Source: an uncultured Alteromonadales bacterium (GTDB lineage: Bacteria; Pseudomonadota; Gammaproteobacteria; Pseudomonadales; Cellvibrionaceae). From it: 39,345 bases of DNA. Location of the stretch: positions 1 through 39,345 of the forward strand of contig CALMJT010000110.1 of the NCBI GenBank assembly GCA_937864365.1, given 5' to 3'. The position numbers and the translations under genes were made by a program. The notes beneath the pieces were generated by a model. That model did no database searches, was not told the origin of the DNA, and saw only the letters and a program-made list of their open reading frames with translations. Positions 1-9,268 of the stretch are shown here, one piece after another (the stretch's first letter is position 1; the number at the start of each line of letters is the position of its first letter).

Positions 1-34
1 ACGGTATTCTCAAATAATAATCTAAATATTTTTA

Positions 35-55
35 GGTTAATCAGAGGTTCCTATA
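35..55. repeat. Right-end fragment of the dispersed multi-hairpin repeat
   Basis: The stretch contains TTAATCAGAGGTTCCTATA, identical to the right terminus of the full-length repeats at 13651-13809 and (one base apart) 31336-31494. The rest of the element is not recognisable in the 34 bases before it, so it is either a decayed copy or one cut off by the window edge. Confidence 0.6.
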
Positions 56-140
56 ATAAATATCGCTCAGCAATATAATCCTTTGTTCAAACCGGAACCT
101 AACGCTATATCGCAATTCATTTCACAAAGGAACTTCAACC

Positions 141-488
141 GTGAATAAACTTTTTGTATCTTTAATTTTTGCCGCAGCTTCATTTAACGCAGTAGCTGGA
201 TCAGGAAATGGATTCCACAAAATAACTTCTGTTAACTTGTCTGATACCGGATATTTACTTATCACTTTTGATGGTCGCGATCACACAGAATCGTGCACAA
301 CCACTAGCACCGGTAATACTTTAATTGTGGATCGCGCGAATGCTGACTACTTGGATCGCCGATATACAATGGCTTTATCAGCTTTGCTAGCTGGGAAGGA
401 AGTTTACGCCTATGTAAACGGCTGCTTGTCTGAATTTAATAACGCAACGATGTATGGCAGGGCAACCAAGATGATCATAAAAGATTAA
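141..488 (+). CDS. Small secreted protein of unknown function
   Basis: A 115-residue protein that I do not recognise. It starts at GTG, supported by AAAGGA nine bases upstream. The N-terminus is a clear Sec signal peptide (MNKLFVSLIFAAASFNAVAG, likely cleaved after AVAG). The mature part of about 95 residues has two cysteines (in ESCTTT and NGCLSE) that could form one disulfide, and a beta-rich look (alternating hydrophobics in YLLITFDG). It is probably periplasmic or secreted. It is monocistronic: a repeat fragment lies upstream and a hairpin follows nine bases after the stop. Nothing in the neighbourhood points to a role. Confidence 0.75.
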   Translation: MNKLFVSLIFAAASFNAVAGSGNGFHKITSVNLSDTGYLLITFDGRDHTESCTTTSTGNTLIVDRANADYLDRRYTMALSALLAGKEVYAYVNGCLSEFNNATMYGRATKMIIKD

Positions 489-496
489 CTTAAAAA

Positions 497-518
497 AAGC
501 CCGCATAAATGCGGGCTT
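497..518 (-). terminator. Rho-independent terminator of aceA, probably bidirectional
   Basis: Perfect 10-bp stem AAGCCCGCAT/ATGCGGGCTT with an AA loop. Read on the minus strand the hairpin is followed by a run of T, fitting termination of the glcB-aceA transcript. It also lies nine bases after the plus-strand gene ending at 488 and may serve both. Confidence 0.85.
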
Positions 519-555
519 CAAGCGCTCGGTTTAAAATGAACAAACAATAACCAAA

Positions 556-2151
556 TTAGAATTGGTTCATGGTGTTGTCTTTACCACTTGCTTTAAGTGC
601 AGCGTCACCAGAGAAGTATTCTTTGTGATCATCACCAATATTTGAACCAGCCATGTCTTGGTGTTTAACACAATCCAATCCTTCACGGATTTCTTTACGC
701 TGTACGCCAGCAACATAAGCCAACATACCTTGGTCACCGAAGTAGCCTTTCGCAAGATTGTCAGTAGACAATGCAGCGGTGTGGTAAGTTGGTAGAGTGA
801 TCAAGTGGTGGAAAATACCCGCTTCACGTGATGCATCTGCTTGGAAAGACTGAATGCGAGCATCAGCTTCTTGCGCAAGATCGGTTGCATCGTAATCAAC
901 TGACATCAACTTAGCACGGTCGTAAGCAGATACGTCTTTACCTTCTGCAGCCCAAGCATCGAATACTTGTTGACGGAAGTTTAGAGTCCAGTTGAATGAA
1001 GGCGAGTTGTTGTAAACAAGTTTCGCATCAGGCACAACTTCACGAATACGGTTAACCATTTCGGCGATTTGGCCAACGTGTGGTTTTTCAGTTTCGATCC
1101 AAAGAAGGTCTGCACCGTTTTGTAGTGAAGTAATACAGTCAAGTACAACACGGTCAACACCAGAACCTGCTTTGAACTGGAACAAGCCAGAAGCCAAACG
1201 CTTAGGCTTAAGCAACTTGCCGTTTGCTTTAACAACAACGTCACCGTTAGCAATGTCGTCAGCGCTTTCGATGTAATCACCGTCAAGGAAGCTGTTGTAT
1301 TTGTCGCCAAGGTCGCCTGGTTCGTTAGTAACCGCGATTTGCTTGGTAAGACCAGCACCTAAAGAGTCGGTACGAGCAACAATAACGCCGTCTTCAACAC
1401 CTAGCTCCATAAACGCGTAACGAACAGCGTTGATTTTTGCTAAGAAGTCAGAGTGTGGAACGGTTACTTTACCGTCTTGGTGACCACATTGCTTCTCGTC
1501 AGATACTTGGTTTTCGATTTGGATGCAGCAAGCACCCGCTTCGATCATTTTCTTAGCAAGCAAGTAAGTTGCTTCTTCGTTACCGAAACCAGCGTCGATG
1601 TCCGCAATAATTGGCACAACGTGAGTTTGGAAGTTATCAACTTTAGCGATTGCCGCTTCTTCAGCTGCTTTGTCGCCTGCTGCACGAGCTGCGTCTAATT
1701 CTTTGAAGATATGACGAAGTTCACGAGCGTCAGCTTGTTTCAAGAAGGTGTAAAGCTCTTCGATCAAGTTAGCAACAGAGGTTTTTTCGTGCATTGATTG
1801 GTCTGGTAATGGACCGAAATCAGAGCGAAGTGCCGCAACCATCCAGCCAGAAAGGTACAAGTAACGGCTTTTGGTTTGACCAAAGTGCTTTTTAATGGCG
1901 ATCAATTTTTGTTGACCGATAAAACCGTGCCAGCAACCCAAAGATTGAGTGTAGTTTGCTGGAGATTGGTCGTAAGCTGCCATGTCTTCACGCATAATTT
2001 TGGCAGTGTAGCGAGCGATATCCAAACCAGTTTTAAAGCGGTTTTGAAGATCCATACGCACAGCGTATTCAGGATTAATTTCACGCCATGCATTACCGTT
2101 CTTATCAATAACGCTTGCTGCGGCTTGGATTTTTTCTAAATAATTGCTCAT
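556..2151 (-). CDS. aceA: Isocitrate lyase
   Basis: Cleaves isocitrate to glyoxylate and succinate, the first step of the glyoxylate shunt, in the cytoplasm. The 531-residue length matches the long Pseudomonas-type enzyme rather than the ~430-residue E. coli type. The metal/substrate segment IADIDAGFGN is at about 182-191, and the catalytic-loop motif KQCGH places the active-site cysteine at residue 222, as in the Pseudomonas enzyme. The start is supported by AGAGGAGA upstream. It lies 51 bp downstream of the malate synthase gene on the same strand with no terminator between them, so the two shunt enzymes are probably cotranscribed. Codon use looks strongly biased towards common codons, in keeping with high expression on acetate. 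Confidence 0.97.
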   Translation of the reverse strand: MSNYLEKIQAAASVIDKNGNAWREINPEYAVRMDLQNRFKTGLDIARYTAKIMREDMAAYDQSPANYTQSLGCWHGFIGQQKLIAIKKHFGQTKSRYLYLSGWMVAALRSDFGPLPDQSMHEKTSVANLIEELYTFLKQADARELRHIFKELDAARAAGDKAAEEAAIAKVDNFQTHVVPIIADIDAGFGNEEATYLLAKKMIEAGACCIQIENQVSDEKQCGHQDGKVTVPHSDFLAKINAVRYAFMELGVEDGVIVARTDSLGAGLTKQIAVTNEPGDLGDKYNSFLDGDYIESADDIANGDVVVKANGKLLKPKRLASGLFQFKAGSGVDRVVLDCITSLQNGADLLWIETEKPHVGQIAEMVNRIREVVPDAKLVYNNSPSFNWTLNFRQQVFDAWAAEGKDVSAYDRAKLMSVDYDATDLAQEADARIQSFQADASREAGIFHHLITLPTYHTAALSTDNLAKGYFGDQGMLAYVAGVQRKEIREGLDCVKHQDMAGSNIGDDHKEYFSGDAALKASGKDNTMNQF

Positions 2152-2202
2152 GTCAATCTCCTCTGGGTAATACGTTGAGAGTCCAGCGTTAAATTCTTTC
2201 AG

Positions 2203-4383
2203 TTACAGTGCTTTCGCTTTTTGGCGGTAAGCATGTAGTAGTGGTTCGGTATAGCCGTTAGGCTGTGTTGTGCCTTCAAAAACCAAAGCTTCTGCAGCTT
2301 GATAGGCTACGCTCTGCTCAAAGTTTGGCGCCATATTTTGGTAATTAGGGTCACCGGCATTTTGTTGATCTACAACTTCAGCCATGCGCTGCATAACTTC
2401 TTTAACTTGTTCTACGGTACAAATTTCGTGCTTCAACCAGTTCGCAATGTGCTGGCTAGAAATACGTAAAGTTGCACGGTCTTCCATTAAACCTACGCCA
2501 TTGATATCAGGTACTTTCGAACAGCCAACACCTTGATCAATCCAGCGAACAACGTAGCCCAAGATACCTTGCGCGTTGTTTTCCAGTTCTGCTTCGATAA
2601 TTTTGGCAGTCGGTTGCATACCATGCGGCATCAACGGAATGGTCAAAATATCGGTTAAAGAAGCTCGCTCACGACCTTTCAACTCTTCTTGCGTCGCGAA
2701 TACATCTACTTGGTGGTAGTGCATTGCGTGCAAAGTTGCAGCTGTAGGCGAAGGTACCCATGCGGTGCTAGCACCAGCTTTTGGGTGACCAATTTTTTGT
2801 TCCATCATGGCGGCCATTTCATCTGGCATCGCCCACATACCTTTACCGATTTGCGCTTTACCAGTGAATCCGCACTCAAGGCCGATATCCACGTTCCAGT
2901 TTTCGTAAGCAGCAATCCATGGTTGTGACTTGATTTGACCTTTAGGAATAAAGGCACCTGCTAACATGCTGGTGTGAATCTCGTCACCGGTACGATCTAA
3001 GAAGCCAGTATTAATGAAGAAAACACGCTCTTTAGCAGCACGGATACACTCTTTCAAATTAACCGTGGTGCGACGTTCTTCATCCATAATGCCGACTTTT
3101 AAGGTGTTCTTTTCAAGACCAAGCAATTGCTCAACACGTGTGAACAAGTCACAGGTGAACTGAACTTCAGCAGGGCCATGCATTTTTGGCTTAACGATGT
3201 AGATGCTGCCAGTACGACTGTTACGGTATTTACCTTTTTGGTTAAGGTCGATAGTCGCAATCAAAGATGTAACAACTGCATCAACAATACCTTCCGGTGC
3301 TTCTTCGCCAGTGCTGGTGGTCATTAAGCTTGTTGTCATCAAATGACCAACGTTACGCACCAACATCAACGAACGACCGTGAAGGTTGTAGTCACCACCT
3401 AACGGAGTGTGGAAGTGACGGTCATCAGCCATTTTACGCGTTAAGGTTTGGCCGCCTTTTTCAAAGCTCTCTTCTAGATCACCTTTGTTTAGGCCCAACC
3501 AGTTTTTGTAAACTTCGATCTTGTCTTCAGGATCAACCGCTGCAACCGAGTCTTCGCAATCCATAATGGTACTTAGCGCAGACTCAACCAAAATATCGGT
3601 AATAGTTGAGTTGTGATTGCTGTCTTTTTGATCGTTACGAATCAATTCTAGATCAATGTGAAGACCGTTATTCTTCAATACGATGGATTCTGGGTGGTTG
3701 CCGTCACCATCGTAAGCAACGAATTGTCCTGGGCTTTCTAGACCAGAAGTAATACCGCCGTCGAAGTAAGCCAATAGATGGCTTGAGAAAACGGAGTATT
3801 GCAAAACGTCTTTGTGCGAACCTTTAGCAAGTGGGAAGCACTTGTCTAAGAATTCTGCTGCGTATTCAATAACAGCCGCGCCGCGAGCGTGGTTGTATTC
3901 TTTACCTGGCGCTAACTCACCTTCTTTAGAGATAACATCAGAACCGTACAACGCATCGTACAAGCTACCCCAACGTGCGTTGGCAGCGTTTAATGCAAAG
4001 CGCGCGTTCTTAACAGGTACAACCAACTGAGGGCCTGCTAAAGAAGCAATCTCTTCGTCAACGTTTGCGGTTTCAATTTGGAAATCCGGACCTTCTTCAA
4101 GCAAATAACCTATGCTTTTCAAAAACTCCTGATACTCTGCTTGCTCAAAACCTTCTTGGCGTTCTAAATGCCATTGATCAATCTTGGCTTGGATTTCATC
4201 ACGTACTGCAAGTAATTCTTTGTTGACCGGTGCCAAGTCTTCGATAAGCTGTTGGAAGCCTGCCCAAAACTCTTCTGATTTGACATCGGTGAGCGGCAAC
4301 ACTTCGTTTTGGATGAACGAATACAAATCCTGGTTAATCCGGGACATGTCGATTGGTCTCGGTGCTTCAGTGGATTGGTTCAT
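2203..4383 (-). CDS. glcB: Malate synthase G
   Basis: Condenses glyoxylate and acetyl-CoA to malate, the second glyoxylate shunt step. At 726 residues it is the usual length of the monomeric G isoform. Visible motifs are the LVRNVGHLM segment carrying the catalytic arginine, GCSKVPDI with the conserved cysteine at 621, and [12 protein letters not shown] with the catalytic base aspartate at 635; both are offset by four from E. coli Cys617 and Asp631. AAGGG lies upstream of the ATG. It is first in an apparent glcB-aceA operon transcribed away from the RamB-like regulator. Pairing aceA with the G isoform rather than AceB is common outside the enterics. Confidence 0.96.
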   Translation of the reverse strand: MNQSTEAPRPIDMSRINQDLYSFIQNEVLPLTDVKSEEFWAGFQQLIEDLAPVNKELLAVRDEIQAKIDQWHLERQEGFEQAEYQEFLKSIGYLLEEGPDFQIETANVDEEIASLAGPQLVVPVKNARFALNAANARWGSLYDALYGSDVISKEGELAPGKEYNHARGAAVIEYAAEFLDKCFPLAKGSHKDVLQYSVFSSHLLAYFDGGITSGLESPGQFVAYDGDGNHPESIVLKNNGLHIDLELIRNDQKDSNHNSTITDILVESALSTIMDCEDSVAAVDPEDKIEVYKNWLGLNKGDLEESFEKGGQTLTRKMADDRHFHTPLGGDYNLHGRSLMLVRNVGHLMTTSLMTTSTGEEAPEGIVDAVVTSLIATIDLNQKGKYRNSRTGSIYIVKPKMHGPAEVQFTCDLFTRVEQLLGLEKNTLKVGIMDEERRTTVNLKECIRAAKERVFFINTGFLDRTGDEIHTSMLAGAFIPKGQIKSQPWIAAYENWNVDIGLECGFTGKAQIGKGMWAMPDEMAAMMEQKIGHPKAGASTAWVPSPTAATLHAMHYHQVDVFATQEELKGRERASLTDILTIPLMPHGMQPTAKIIEAELENNAQGILGYVVRWIDQGVGCSKVPDINGVGLMEDRATLRISSQHIANWLKHEICTVEQVKEVMQRMAEVVDQQNAGDPNYQNMAPNFEQSVAYQAAEALVFEGTTQPNGYTEPLLHAYRQKAKAL

Positions 4384-4450
4384 GAGATTGCCCTTCGCGT
4401 TTTAGTTGCTGTTGAAACATGTTGCTAGTGTAGTAATTTTTTAACTAAAA

Positions 4451-4485
4451 TTTCACAATAAAAATTTCACATTGTTAATTTCACA
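4451..4485. promoter_or_regulatory. Three TTTCACA iterons between glcB and the regulator
   Basis: TTTCACA occurs at 4451-4457, 4465-4471 and 4479-4485, an exact 14-base period, and the last copy ends three bases before the regulator's start codon. This is a good candidate operator for the divergently encoded RamB/ScfR-like protein, controlling both its own gene and glcB-aceA. The repeats and spacing are seen directly; the regulator assignment is inferred from position. Confidence 0.6.
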
Positions 4486-4488
4486 AAA

Positions 4489-6021
4489 ATGAAGAATTCA
4501 AACAACTTACTTAGAAAATCCCATTTCCTCGGCACTAAGATCCGTAATCTGCGTAAAAGCAACCATTTAACAATGGAAGACTTATCGTCACGTTGCGTGA
4601 AGATCAACGCAGATCTCGCCCCTTCGGTGTCATATCTCTCCATGATTGAGCGAGGAAAGCGTGTCCCCAGTGAAGATATGCTCGGGGTAATTGCGGAGGT
4701 TTTTCAAAAAGACATTGGCTGGTTTTTAGACGATGTGTCTTCCGATGAAGCGATCAGTCCTGTGAAAACCAACCGTGGTGGCCTTAGCGGTATGGCACTG
4801 GAGCCCAGTTTTCTGTTCTCAAATGAGATTTTGCAAATTGCCCTTCCTGAAATGTTAGTCCAAACCGGAACAACCGGTAGACAATTTGCGCAATTATTAA
4901 TCCGCGCTTATCAGGAATACCATCGCAATCACTTTCCTGACCTAGAGCGCGCTGCTGAGGAAGTTGGTCAAAAGCGTATGCCTTTAGATCAGCACGATAT
5001 GATTGCAATCGCTGGGCGACTCGGCTTAGAAGTCGTTTGGTTTGACAGTGTACCAGAAGAAATTGCCGATGAGCTTGGCGTGCGCTCAAACAACATGGTG
5101 CGCTCGTATTTCGAGTCACCCAATAAAATTTGCCTTAACAACATCTTAAAAACCCAACCTGCTCGCATGAAATACGACCTAGCCGTACACATTGGTCACT
5201 GTATTTTGCACGACAAAGACGGCGTAAAGAGCTTATTAATGGCAGGCAGAAGCCAAGGCTTTAACGTAGAGCAAGGTCGGTTCGACTTATCGAATTCATC
5301 GGATGTAGACCCTAGAGATATATTGCAAGCATGGCGAGACTTCGAATGTAGCTTCTTCGCCGGCGCCCTTTTGTGCCCGAAAGTACCCTTCAGACAACTG
5401 CTTGATCGCACTGCCTACAGTGTTGACGTGCACAAAACCATTGGCGTAACGCCGTCGGTTGTGATGCGCAGAATGACCGCAGTTTCGCCTTATCCACACT
5501 GGCATTATTTCGATGCCTACGCACCGGGCACACTCAAAGCAGTGTATCGCGGCAATGGCATTCCCCTGCCTTGGGGCAACATGCGCCTGGTAGAAGACCC
5601 TTGCCAGCACTGGGCTGTATTCAGAATGATCACCAACGTTGATGCCCCGGATGGAACCTCGGCTCAGATTTCGGTGTTAGATGCCGGAGACGGCCCAAGA
5701 ATTTACGCCTGTGAATCGCTCAAAGTACAAGATTTAGCCGGCAACAGCCACGTATTGTGTGCGGGTATCGATCTTAACCCCGCTTTAGATACTCAGATGC
5801 AAAATGCTCAAGAAATTGCACAGAGCCTAAAAGAAACCTGTGTCGCCGCAGGCGGTTCCGCAAAAATTCCCGACTCAATACAGAAAGAATTAACTCGTGT
5901 CGCGCGGATTTTAAATATCTCTTGGGTGAAACGCGGCCTAGACAGTTCCGCCCGCGTTATTTGTTCACGAGGTGCTGTATGTCCAAGAAAGCCCAGCTGC
6001 TATTCCTGCGTAAATATTTAA
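4489..6021 (+). CDS. RamB/ScfR-family XRE regulator of acetate/short-chain acyl-CoA metabolism
   Basis: A 510-residue regulator with an N-terminal XRE helix-turn-helix (about 14-70; SYLSMIERGKRVPS is the recognition region), a middle IrrE/ImmA-like domain, and a C-terminal short-chain acyl-CoA regulator region. RamB of Corynebacterium represses glyoxylate shunt genes, and this gene diverges from glcB-aceA, so it is probably their regulator. The zinc-peptidase HExxH is lost: the equivalent is LAVHIGHCILH, keeping only the last histidine, so proteolysis is unlikely. The C-terminus has four cysteines (492, 498, 504, 507) resembling the Cys-rich tail of this family. No Shine-Dalgarno precedes the ATG, which sits against the iterons; translation may be leaderless. 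Confidence 0.85.
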   Translation: MKNSNNLLRKSHFLGTKIRNLRKSNHLTMEDLSSRCVKINADLAPSVSYLSMIERGKRVPSEDMLGVIAEVFQKDIGWFLDDVSSDEAISPVKTNRGGLSGMALEPSFLFSNEILQIALPEMLVQTGTTGRQFAQLLIRAYQEYHRNHFPDLERAAEEVGQKRMPLDQHDMIAIAGRLGLEVVWFDSVPEEIADELGVRSNNMVRSYFESPNKICLNNILKTQPARMKYDLAVHIGHCILHDKDGVKSLLMAGRSQGFNVEQGRFDLSNSSDVDPRDILQAWRDFECSFFAGALLCPKVPFRQLLDRTAYSVDVHKTIGVTPSVVMRRMTAVSPYPHWHYFDAYAPGTLKAVYRGNGIPLPWGNMRLVEDPCQHWAVFRMITNVDAPDGTSAQISVLDAGDGPRIYACESLKVQDLAGNSHVLCAGIDLNPALDTQMQNAQEIAQSLKETCVAAGGSAKIPDSIQKELTRVARILNISWVKRGLDSSARVICSRGAVCPRKPSCYSCVNI

Positions 6022-6210
6022 GGAAAACTCCGATTTATCCAAAGCTGCCTATCTCGGACGTGTTGCAATCTTCGTTAACGATGTAGTTGAAGATATAAAA
6101 CCGAAAACAAACAGTCGAAATAGCAAATAAATTGGTAATCGCACTTGCTACATTCACTTCTGATTACAGCCTCTGGTTAAATTAAAGAGGCGTTGATCAG
6201 AGGTATCTCA
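6022..6210. repeat. Degenerate copy of the multi-hairpin repeat
   Basis: It begins just after the regulator stop with GGAAAACTCCGATTTA and ends with TTGATCAGAGGTATC, matching the two termini of the family at reduced identity. The interior keeps only scattered similarity (AAATTGGTAATCGCAC, CTTCTGATTA). It probably ends the regulator transcript. Confidence 0.45.
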
Positions 6211-6893
6211 ACTAAAACTTATAGCTCTGTCAGCATTTTTTTAATCACCAAAAACCTTGTTTAATTTTTTACCGGTTAATCAGAAGTGTCAGCAATCTCG
6301 CTAATAATTTAAAAATCAAAACAGCTGACAAAAAGCTTTTAAATAATAGGTCTCAAAAAATCCTCCATCATACAAAAAATGTTTAATCCAGCATGTTGTA
6401 TCAATCTCAACAACGGCTTTTAATCATGATAGAAAACTCTGATTAACTCAGAGCTTTCAGCAATAAAGTATTTCCAGAGCATTAAGCGATGATAGTTGTG
6501 AAGGGTCTGAACATGGAATCGTCAATTTACACTCAGTGATTAAATCATGACGGAGTTAATCGGAGATTCCTAAGAACTCCCTGATCACCAACTTATTTTA
6601 TGGCGATCAACAAAGATTACGCCACCCAAATTCGTGCTCTAATGCATTTATATTTTTAAAAAACATGTACGAATACAACAGCACGGTATTTAAGAACTAC
6701 CGATTAAATTATGCCCGCAAAAAAAACTGCGGCCTTAAAACAAAACATAGTAAAAACACTTCTGTAAATTACAGAAATTCCAAAAAATGAAAATTGTAAA
6801 AAAAATATTCGTAAAACTTGCCAGAAATACCAGTTCAAAGCGTGAGATATAAAAATAACACTCGCTCTTTTCTTGTTAACAACTGGACTGAAC
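6211..6893. other. AT-rich intergenic region with decayed repeat
   Basis: No credible open reading frame. The only recognisable structure is the diverged repeat copy at 6428-6572. The last 200 bases before the lipoprotein gene are very AT-rich and should hold its promoter, but I cannot pick a convincing -35/-10 pair. Confidence 0.5.
6428..6572. repeat. Diverged copy of the multi-hairpin repeat
   Basis: The left end GATAGAAAACTCTGATTAAC and left hairpin (GAAAACTCTG...CAGAGCTTTC) are well kept. The right end GATTAAATCATGACGGAGTT with TTAATCGGAGATTCCTA is clear too. The middle has lost most resemblance to the intact copies. Confidence 0.6.
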
Positions 6894-7499
6894 ATGAACA
6901 AAATTCTGCTCACAACACTTTTAACGGTCATTGTTTCTGGATGCGAAACCTTCACCGACCTGTCAGCAACCAAAAACACGCAAACGAAAGAGACAGATAA
7001 CGTGGCGTCTGTCAGCGAAAGCTGTCCGGGCAGCACGGAAATCCCCGCTCAATTCGAGCAGTACTTTAAAGCGGTCGATGACCAAGAGTTACTGGATAAA
7101 GCACTGGGAGAAGCGGGTAAAGGAGGTTTATGCAAAGGCCAAGTATACGAAAGCACACAAGAATTACCGGCAGACTTTTTTAGAGCTTGGAACAGCACCA
7201 ATCCGAATAGTGAATTCGGCCAATGGTGGGCTTTCTTCAAACCAGAAGGCAGCACCTCTGAATATCGAGAACAATATGAAATTTGCTTTCAATGGTCGCC
7301 ACTGGATCGCCTCGTATCCTGTCCACTAAAAGCACAGCAAAAGATTGTTGTCGGTCCCGGTCAAAGTGCCTATTGCTCTCAATACTTAAGCTACCCCGCA
7401 TCTGAAGCTCTGCAAATCTTTATTGCAGATGCCGCAAACGCCTTCAACACCGACCAATGCCTAAAAGCCACCGATCACTTTAATTGGGTAGAAAATTAA
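6894..7499 (+). CDS. Outer-membrane-type lipoprotein of unknown function
   Basis: A 201-residue protein with a lipoprotein signal (MNKILLTTLLTVIVSGC): lipobox VSGC, lipidated cysteine at 17, residue +2 Glu, which predicts outer-membrane sorting. An in-frame TTG at 6873 would add seven residues, but ATG at 6894 gives the proper signal-peptide length. The mature part is acidic, has at least six further cysteines (for example SCPGS, GLCKGQ, ICFQW, VSCPL, YCSQY, DQCLK) that may form disulfides, and many aromatic residues. I do not recognise the family. It stands alone and ends in a repeat-type hairpin. Confidence 0.75.
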   Translation: MNKILLTTLLTVIVSGCETFTDLSATKNTQTKETDNVASVSESCPGSTEIPAQFEQYFKAVDDQELLDKALGEAGKGGLCKGQVYESTQELPADFFRAWNSTNPNSEFGQWWAFFKPEGSTSEYREQYEICFQWSPLDRLVSCPLKAQQKIVVGPGQSAYCSQYLSYPASEALQIFIADAANAFNTDQCLKATDHFNWVEN

Positions 7500-7508
7500 C
7501 CCATTAAA

Positions 7509-7544
7509 GCCTCTGATTGACTCATCTTTGAATTGATCAGAGGC
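7509..7544 (+). terminator. Repeat-type solo hairpin after the lipoprotein gene
   Basis: GCCTCTGAT/ATCAGAGGC, a 9-bp perfect stem starting nine bases after the stop. It has the TCTGA/TCAGA core of the dispersed family but not its interior. There is no strong T-run, so termination efficiency is uncertain. Confidence 0.55.
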
Positions 7545-7561
7545 CTCTACAACAACGCCCA

Positions 7562-7880
7562 ATGATATCTACCTTTAATTACCCAAAAGTCAATTATCGT
7601 CCGCAAAATCACGCCAATACTTTTCCGAACAAAACACCATCCCCAAAAGCCGTCGCACAAACGCCTGCTCAATACCCGCAGAAAAACTCTGAACAAAGCT
7701 CGCATCCGTTTTAAATGAGAACAATATCGCTTATAAAAACCCTATTAAAGATACACTCGAACGAAAACGGTAAAGGTAATTTAGACACAGATGAATGAGA
7801 GCGAACAAAACCTGACACAATTATCAGATTGCATTAAAAAATAAGGCTTTTTTCCAAATAGTTTCCAGATTCCTAATTGT
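7562..7880 (+). pseudogene. Possible decayed protein-coding remnant
   Basis: An ATG at 7562 opens a 50-codon frame with protein-like composition (MISTFNYPKVNYRPQNHANT...) ending at 7714. In other frames directly downstream, short coding-like pieces follow, including NENGKGNLDTDE, which looks like an EF-hand calcium loop. There is no ribosome site. This could be the relic of a small gene broken by frameshifts, or chance. From here to the FHA gene I see no other gene; a weak TTGACG/TAGCTT pair with 17-bp spacing at 8192-8220 is a possible promoter for that gene. Confidence 0.22.
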
Positions 7881-8028
7881 GCTCTAGGGTGTTAGCATAG
7901 GAATATAAAAATCAAAGAAATACTAAACAAAAGGTGATAAAAAAATTCATATTAATGAGTTTTTGTCCATCGCATAAAGAACGAATCAGCACTTTCGCAC
8001 GACGGTGCACCATACTACCCAAACAAAC

Positions 8029-8044
8029 TGGCGTTTTGCTTGCT
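8029..8044 (+). promoter_or_regulatory. Weak candidate sigma-54 promoter upstream of the FHA-kinase pair
   Basis: TGGCGTTTTGCTTGCT has GG and GC exactly 12 bases apart and a perfect TTGCT -12 box, but the -24 box keeps only TGGC. It is about 200 bp upstream of the FHA gene. It is much weaker than the sites at 22687 and 30807. Confidence 0.25.
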
Positions 8045-8245
8045 GATAATGGATCTTAAACAATCGTCTTCGTATGAAAAAACAAAGGCAATTTTGGTTC
8101 TTCTTTTTGTGATGTACAGCGCTGAAAGCACGAACTTAGCCGCTCGCAATCTTTGGGCGGTTATAATCGCTACGGCCAAAACCGTAACGCTTTGACGGCA
8201 AAATCACTGTAAGATAGCTTTCTGTTCACCTAGGGATTTGAGTAA

Positions 8246-9268
8246 ATGGCGCGAATTAAACACCTACTCAGCGGCCGGGAGTTTGAGCTTCGCTCTCATC
8301 ACACCTTGGGCAGACGCGCGGACATTGCCGACACACCTATTGCCGGCAAAGAAGTCTCAAAAATTCACGCGAGTCTAGAATATCTCGATAGCTCTTGGCG
8401 CATCAAAGACCTGAGCATGAATGGCACTTGGCTAAACGGCAACAAGTTAGATACGGGCCGACCCGAAAAAATACAAAGCTCAGACACCTTCTACTTCGCT
8501 GGCATACAAGATGACCTCTGGCAGCTTGTTGACGATAGTGCACCAGCAAATAAGATATTGGTTACTAACGCACCAGAAAGATCTTTAATTCTAGAAAACT
8601 ACAACCTGCTGCCTTCAGAAGCAGATCCAAGCTACGCTCTGTATTTTGATAACTCTCAACAAGCTTGGACCCTTGAAAAAATTCATGCCGACGATACTCA
8701 CCAAACGGAATATCTACACCATAACAGCACGTTCAGCGTCGATGGAGAAATGCACCAACTGTTTTTGTGCGGAACCTTACAAGCAACGCAAAAACTCGGC
8801 TTTGAGCCGCCTACAGAAGCTCCGCAGCTAACACTTACTTTTGATGTTAGCCAAGATGAAGAAAACATCACGTTAGTCATTAACGACGGCCAACAACAAT
8901 TTGATCTTGGCGAACGCAGCCACCATGAAATACTGCTTTATCTTGCTCGTGAAAAGCTTAAGCACGTGGCCGAAAACTACGTTGTCCAAGAGCAAGGCTG
9001 GTGCCGTAAAACGGTAATTTCGCAGGAAGTTGGGCTGGAAGAAAGTCACATTAACATTTTGATATTTCGCGCTCGCAAACAAATTTCAGAGGCCAGCAAG
9101 CACTCGCTGGATTCCAGCACCATTATTGAGAGAAAACGGGGCAAAATACGTTTAAGCGTCGATAATATTATTATCAATAAATCTACCCCTCAAAAAAAAT
9201 CATCAGCAACCAATACGGCTGAATCAGCCACGGAAACCGCTACCGAATCATGGACTCGATCAGTTTAA
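8246..9268 (+). CDS. FHA-domain protein with C-terminal winged-helix-like domain
   Basis: A 340-residue protein. Residues 1-95 form an FHA phosphothreonine-binding domain with LGRR, SKIHA and DLSMNGTWLNG in order. A linker follows, then residues 215-305 resemble an OmpR-type winged helix (EILLYLAREKLK, GWCRKTVISQEVG, INILIFRARKQI, IIERKRGKIRLS). No transmembrane segment, so it is cytoplasmic. It overlaps the following Ser/Thr kinase gene by 19 bases, so the two are translationally coupled, and the FHA domain probably reads phosphothreonines made by that kinase. A DNA-binding output is inferred from the C-terminal domain only. AGGGAT precedes the ATG. Confidence 0.8.
   Translation: MARIKHLLSGREFELRSHHTLGRRADIADTPIAGKEVSKIHASLEYLDSSWRIKDLSMNGTWLNGNKLDTGRPEKIQSSDTFYFAGIQDDLWQLVDDSAPANKILVTNAPERSLILENYNLLPSEADPSYALYFDNSQQAWTLEKIHADDTHQTEYLHHNSTFSVDGEMHQLFLCGTLQATQKLGFEPPTEAPQLTLTFDVSQDEENITLVINDGQQQFDLGERSHHEILLYLAREKLKHVAENYVVQEQGWCRKTVISQEVGLEESHINILIFRARKQISEASKHSLDSSTIIERKRGKIRLSVDNIIINKSTPQKKSSATNTAESATETATESWTRSV

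Noticed and set aside
1453-1698. Open frames on the opposite strand inside aceA, glcB, exaA, mnmC and other long genes
   Set aside because: They lie entirely within strongly supported genes and encode no recognisable domain; they are by-products of the biased codon use.
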